Shown here: positions 60,750 to 64,000 of the stretch, piece by piece | Position numbering within the stretch: the first letter of the stretch is position 1 | Layout of the letters: the number at the start of each line of letters is the position of its first letter | From: Gentiana macrophylla | Taxonomy: Eukaryota; Streptophyta; Magnoliopsida; Gentianales; Gentianaceae | Assembly (NCBI GenBank): GCA_026214975.1 | Contig: CM047805.1 | Location: 2,666,001-2,730,000, forward strand | DNA length: 64,000 nt | Direction of reading: 5' to 3' | Made by a program: the position numbers and the translations under genes | The notes under the pieces: generated by a model | Seen by the model: only the letters and a program-made list of their open reading frames with translations | Told to the model about the DNA's origin: nothing | Database searches by the model: none

Positions 60750-61165
60750 TAAGTGAAACCGATCTGTAAAACGATCATAATCATATAATTTATATCATAC
60801 ATATGAAATATGTGGTCTGGTCATCTCACAGGACATTTCACTCGTGGAGTTACCAACTATTTGATAAAGTGATCCGTAGGATGATCAAAACAACGTATTT
60901 TATGTCTTACATATAAAATTTATGGTTTTGATCATTCATACGTGGAGGTGTTAGCAACTAAAAAATTCTGTGATTTTAGTTGCTAACTCCACATAAGGTG
61001 AAATGACCTGTAGGAAGATCATAACTACACCGTTTATATCCTACGTATAAAATGCATGCAATTGATAATCCCTATGTGGAGTTGACAACTAAAATTTATG
61101 TGATTTTTAGTTACTAAGTTCACATAAAGTATAGTGATCCGTAGAATGATCAAAACTACAGTGTT
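60750..61165. repeat. Tandem array, about 132-bp unit
   Basis: The word AGTGATCCGTAG-ATGATC or its variant begins at about 60754, 60868, 61000 and 61132, giving spacings of 114, 132 and 132. Each unit also contains ttacatataaaat, catacgtggag and an inverted pair around ttagttgctaactcc. No coding potential. Confidence 0.75.
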
Positions 61166-61405
61166 ATTGATTTCTCTCTGATTAAAAACCAATGAAAAAC
61201 TCACACTAATTAGAATCTTTATGATCAAAGATCTATCAATGTATAGTCAAAGATGGGCGTACATGTTGGAAGGAGGAAGGTGCTAAGTCCACCAAAATTT
61301 ATTTATTTTTTTGAAGGGACTTTATTTGGTAGCCGCCAAATGGAGGGTGAACTACTGAAGTAGGGCCAATTGGCAAAACTTTATTGATCCGATTTTTTCA
61401 TTGTA

Positions 61406-61603
61406 GGAGTTTGTCATTGAGACCACATTGAATCGATTTTTGGGACATTTAAATGATTTTCGATTCTTTTAGAATCGAATTTAATCTCAAATTCGATTCC
61501 GGGAAGGTCAAAAACAAAATCCAATTTCTACAAAATTGGATTTGACCTAAAGTGTAGTGTCTTGTCCTCTGAATGATTCAGTGTGGTTCCAATAACAGCA
61601 TCT
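61406..61603. mobile_element. Mutator-like MITE, third copy, 198 bp
   Basis: The ends GGAGTTTGTCATTGAGACCAC and GTGTGGTTCCAATAACAGC are diverged versions of the 12545-12734 family. The flanking 9-mers TTCATTGTA (61397-61405) and TTGATTATA (61604-61612) match at 7 of 9. Confidence 0.65.
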
Positions 61604-61967
61604 TTGATTATAACGTAGGCTATACTATTCCAATAACATGATTCCTAGCCAACACTCTGTAAAACTCATTGGCGGGTCCATATATATATATATATATATA
61701 TATATTTGTGAATAAACCATATTTCTTTTTAAGTAAATATGACGATCTATTGAATCACTTAAGGTATTTTTCAAAATTTCAAATGCAAAACGAAATTGTT
61801 TCAATATAAAAAAGTTAAAAATTCAGCTCTTATCGGCCCCTCTGCCGTACAGGCTTTGGGTCCACCCCTGATAACACCTAAGAACTTGCGCATGAATATA
61901 CTTCAATGAACACAAAAGCTTATGCTTGATATTGTTGATTGCCATAAAAAAATTGTTGATTGCCTTT

Positions 61968-62240
61968 TTTTTTCTGAGGAAAATATAATTTTTATTATGT
62001 TAAATCCGTAATTATGGCAGAAAGTACATCATGATGAGGAGAAGTGTCCTAAACCATACGACCAGAGTGACCTAACTCATGTCTAGCCAAAAGATGAGCT
62101 GGAAAATTACCACCATGCTTAACAAAACTGAAAGTGGAAGAAACAAAAGAAGGCACAAGCACAAGACAATCGCGCTCTAAGCAACTAAAGACAGATAATA
62201 TTACAGAATTCGTCATGATAATATTTGACTTTCTCACATG
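61968..62240 (-). pseudogene. LINE RNase H 3' fragment, minus strand
   Basis: The minus strand encodes FSFVKHGGNFPAHLLARHE, the C-terminal block of plant LINE RNase H (VKR-x-x-N-x-x-AH-x-LA). A run of A at the minus-strand 3' side (about 61968-61977) fits a poly(A) tail. Only this last piece remains, so it is a 5'-truncated copy. Confidence 0.65.
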
Positions 62241-62244
62241 ATAA

Positions 62245-62989
62245 TATTAAAGAATTCTAGACGTAACCTCCGTCGTATAACAATTTGCCATGTCTATGGG
62301 TTCAACAAGTGGCTCCCATGGCGTATGATGATGGACAGGATAGAGCCTGCCACGTGTCATTCAGATGATGGTGTTATAGAAAAGTGTATTTAAAGGCACC
62401 GGGGTCAGGAGCTCCGTCTCGGGTTGACCTGACCCCACAAAGGAGGTCTTCCCTCTATTTCCCCGATCCGACCACTGCAGGGCGGCTTGGTCAAGGAAGT
62501 AGGGAGAGCCTGGTCGAGACGACTTGAGGTGCCCGATACAGGATGTCGGGACTCTTCTCTCCAATGGGAATTCAGGCACGTGCCTATTTAATTAGATAAA
62601 GAGGGTGAATCCCGTGATTGTAGGATGCGGGTCTGCTAATTTAAACATAATCACAATTATCTCTTAATAAACGATTTACACAAAATAATCCTTAGGGTTT
62701 AGGAGTCTTAGACTTGTCAAACAAGAAAAGAGGCTAGACGCCTCCATATATAAACTACCCTAAGGAACCACGGAGACTTGATTCCAATTGCATTCATTGG
62801 ATACATAGGCAACTTGAGGGAAACTAACTCTCAAGCTCAGTCTAAATCACACCCCAATTCCCATCTCCATTGTTATTAGTTCTTGGTAAGTCGTTCTAGA
62901 GTATTTAGATCCGGATAATATACATGACGAGATCCAGCATCGTCAGCGTAATATTTATTTTTGTCCTATAGTCGATTCTGATAACATAT
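62245..62989 (+). mobile_element. Probable solo LTR (family C)
   Basis: It has LTR-like organisation: a GC-richer U3-like part, TATA box CCATATATAAACTACC at about 62747, then a likely R/U5 and an end ...CTGATAACA at about 62988. The left boundary and TSD are not resolved and no second copy is in the window, so this is tentative. Confidence 0.4.
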
Positions 62990-64000
62990 GTAAAGTCTCA
63001 AAACTTAAATCAAACGAAGTAACGTTGATGTAACACATCAACATAGTAATAGTTCTTTTTATTAATGTTTTAAATTAGTAGATAGCCTTATGGGGTCTCT
63101 AAGACCGATTTTACATAATTAAGTTTTTTTTAGCCTATATGAGCAATTTTATTAATAATTTTTTTATCAATACATATGAGTAAATTTGAGCTTCATTTGA
63201 AGTGACACTAGAAAATGTGGTCTCCTATGTAACAAAAGTCTTGTCGTACCATCCTAAAACACGTGAAGTTATTGGGTGCACCCGCCATATGCGGAGTGCA
63301 CCAATGTGGCAAATGTAGACATTTTATTTCTAAACTGAATTCAAACGGTGTGGTCCATATTTGTTTACATGTCAAGTCGGTGCAAATGGATATAACACCC
63401 AATAACCTCCCCTAAAACACAGTCCAAAAAGTAAGGCAGCTGTGCTCCCAGAAAGATTAGATTAGTAAAACATGTTTATGTGAGTTCAAGTTCAACAACC
63501 ATAACTTCTCAACATGACATGCTAATGATTATACGGTATAATCTATACACAATGATTATAGTTGGTACTAAACTCATACGATGCATTGTACAATGCACGA
63601 GGTATCGAGGTATCGAGGTATCGAGGAGAGATTTCATGATACAGTTGTAGAATGAATGTTGTACCAAATGACATATATTATAGCCACTTATTTTTATCAT
63701 CTTTCACATAATACACACTTAGTGTGTGTGAGCGAATAGAAATGTGTAGATATAATGCATGTCACATGATACAAGCTTCATACAACGGTTGTATTATAAA
63801 AAAATTCATCTAGAGTGCTAAAATTTGATCTTAATCTCAATTAGACCTTGTTAAAGAGCCTCCAAACTAGATTCTTTTTTACCATATATAACCATTGCAG
63901 GAAGATTATAAAAAATGACACACTTCATATCATTTCGTTTATATTCTCTTTCGTATATGCACGTGTATAGTGAAAGAGAATAAAAATAAAAACATATGAT
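62990..64000. other. Intergenic to window end, no gene
   Basis: Only short reading frames. At 63598-63625 the 8-bp unit GAGGTATC is repeated about three and a half times. Confidence 0.45.

Noticed and set aside
61660..61875. A transposon between GGCGGGTCCATATA and TTGGGTCCACCCCTG
   Set aside because: The right end resembles a MITE terminus, but the left end is obscured by a (TA)n run and no TSD can be shown.

Overview
This is nuclear DNA from a flowering plant, almost certainly a eudicot. It holds spliced genes with plant-type introns, a tRNA-Ile(AAU), plant-type LINE, SINE, Copia, hAT, Mutator-like, PIF/Harbinger, CACTA and Stowaway elements, and proteins closest to Arabidopsis families. 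I cannot name the species. Most of the 64 kb is transposable element (TE) sequence, much of it nested.

Layout. 1-2891: end of an hAT transposon split by a solo LTR. 3047-12383: a 9.3 kb LTR element on the minus strand with no recognisable coding capacity (LARD-like), with a perfect 5-bp target-site duplication (TSD). 12545-19012: a small Mutator-like MITE, then a Mutator-like element split by a decayed Copia element on the minus strand. 19841-20664: a SINE with a perfect 15-bp TSD, split by an hAT MITE with a perfect 8-bp TSD. 20943-22361: a malectin-like membrane protein of CrRLK1L type without a kinase domain. 24358-36372: a complete RIC1 gene on the minus strand, which I resolve into 23 coding exons (1123 codons plus stop, stop 24358, start 36372). 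36840-37690: a LINE relic. 38953-39026: tRNA-Ile. About 39110-50740: a decayed LINE split by a Harbinger element, by a CACTA element that itself holds a solo LTR, and by a second solo LTR. 50740-56700: TE-derived intergenic DNA. 56706-57233: BRH1/XERICO-like RING-H2 gene. 57234-64000: MITEs, a 132-bp repeat array, a LINE relic and a probable LTR.

The three host protein genes do not form a pathway. RIC1 is the partner subunit of a Golgi Rab6/Ypt6 exchange factor, BRH1 is a small membrane-associated RING ubiquitin ligase, and the malectin-like protein is a cell-surface receptor-like protein that may bind wall or peptide ligands. RIC1 and BRH1 are also close neighbours in Arabidopsis (At3g61480 and At3g61460), so this looks like a conserved gene neighbourhood stretched by TE insertion. 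I found no CRISPR, operon or other prokaryotic-type system. The strongest original signals are the base-level nesting histories, a 66-bp triplication across a transposon boundary, the kinase-less CrRLK1L protein, and a GC-AG intron in RIC1.
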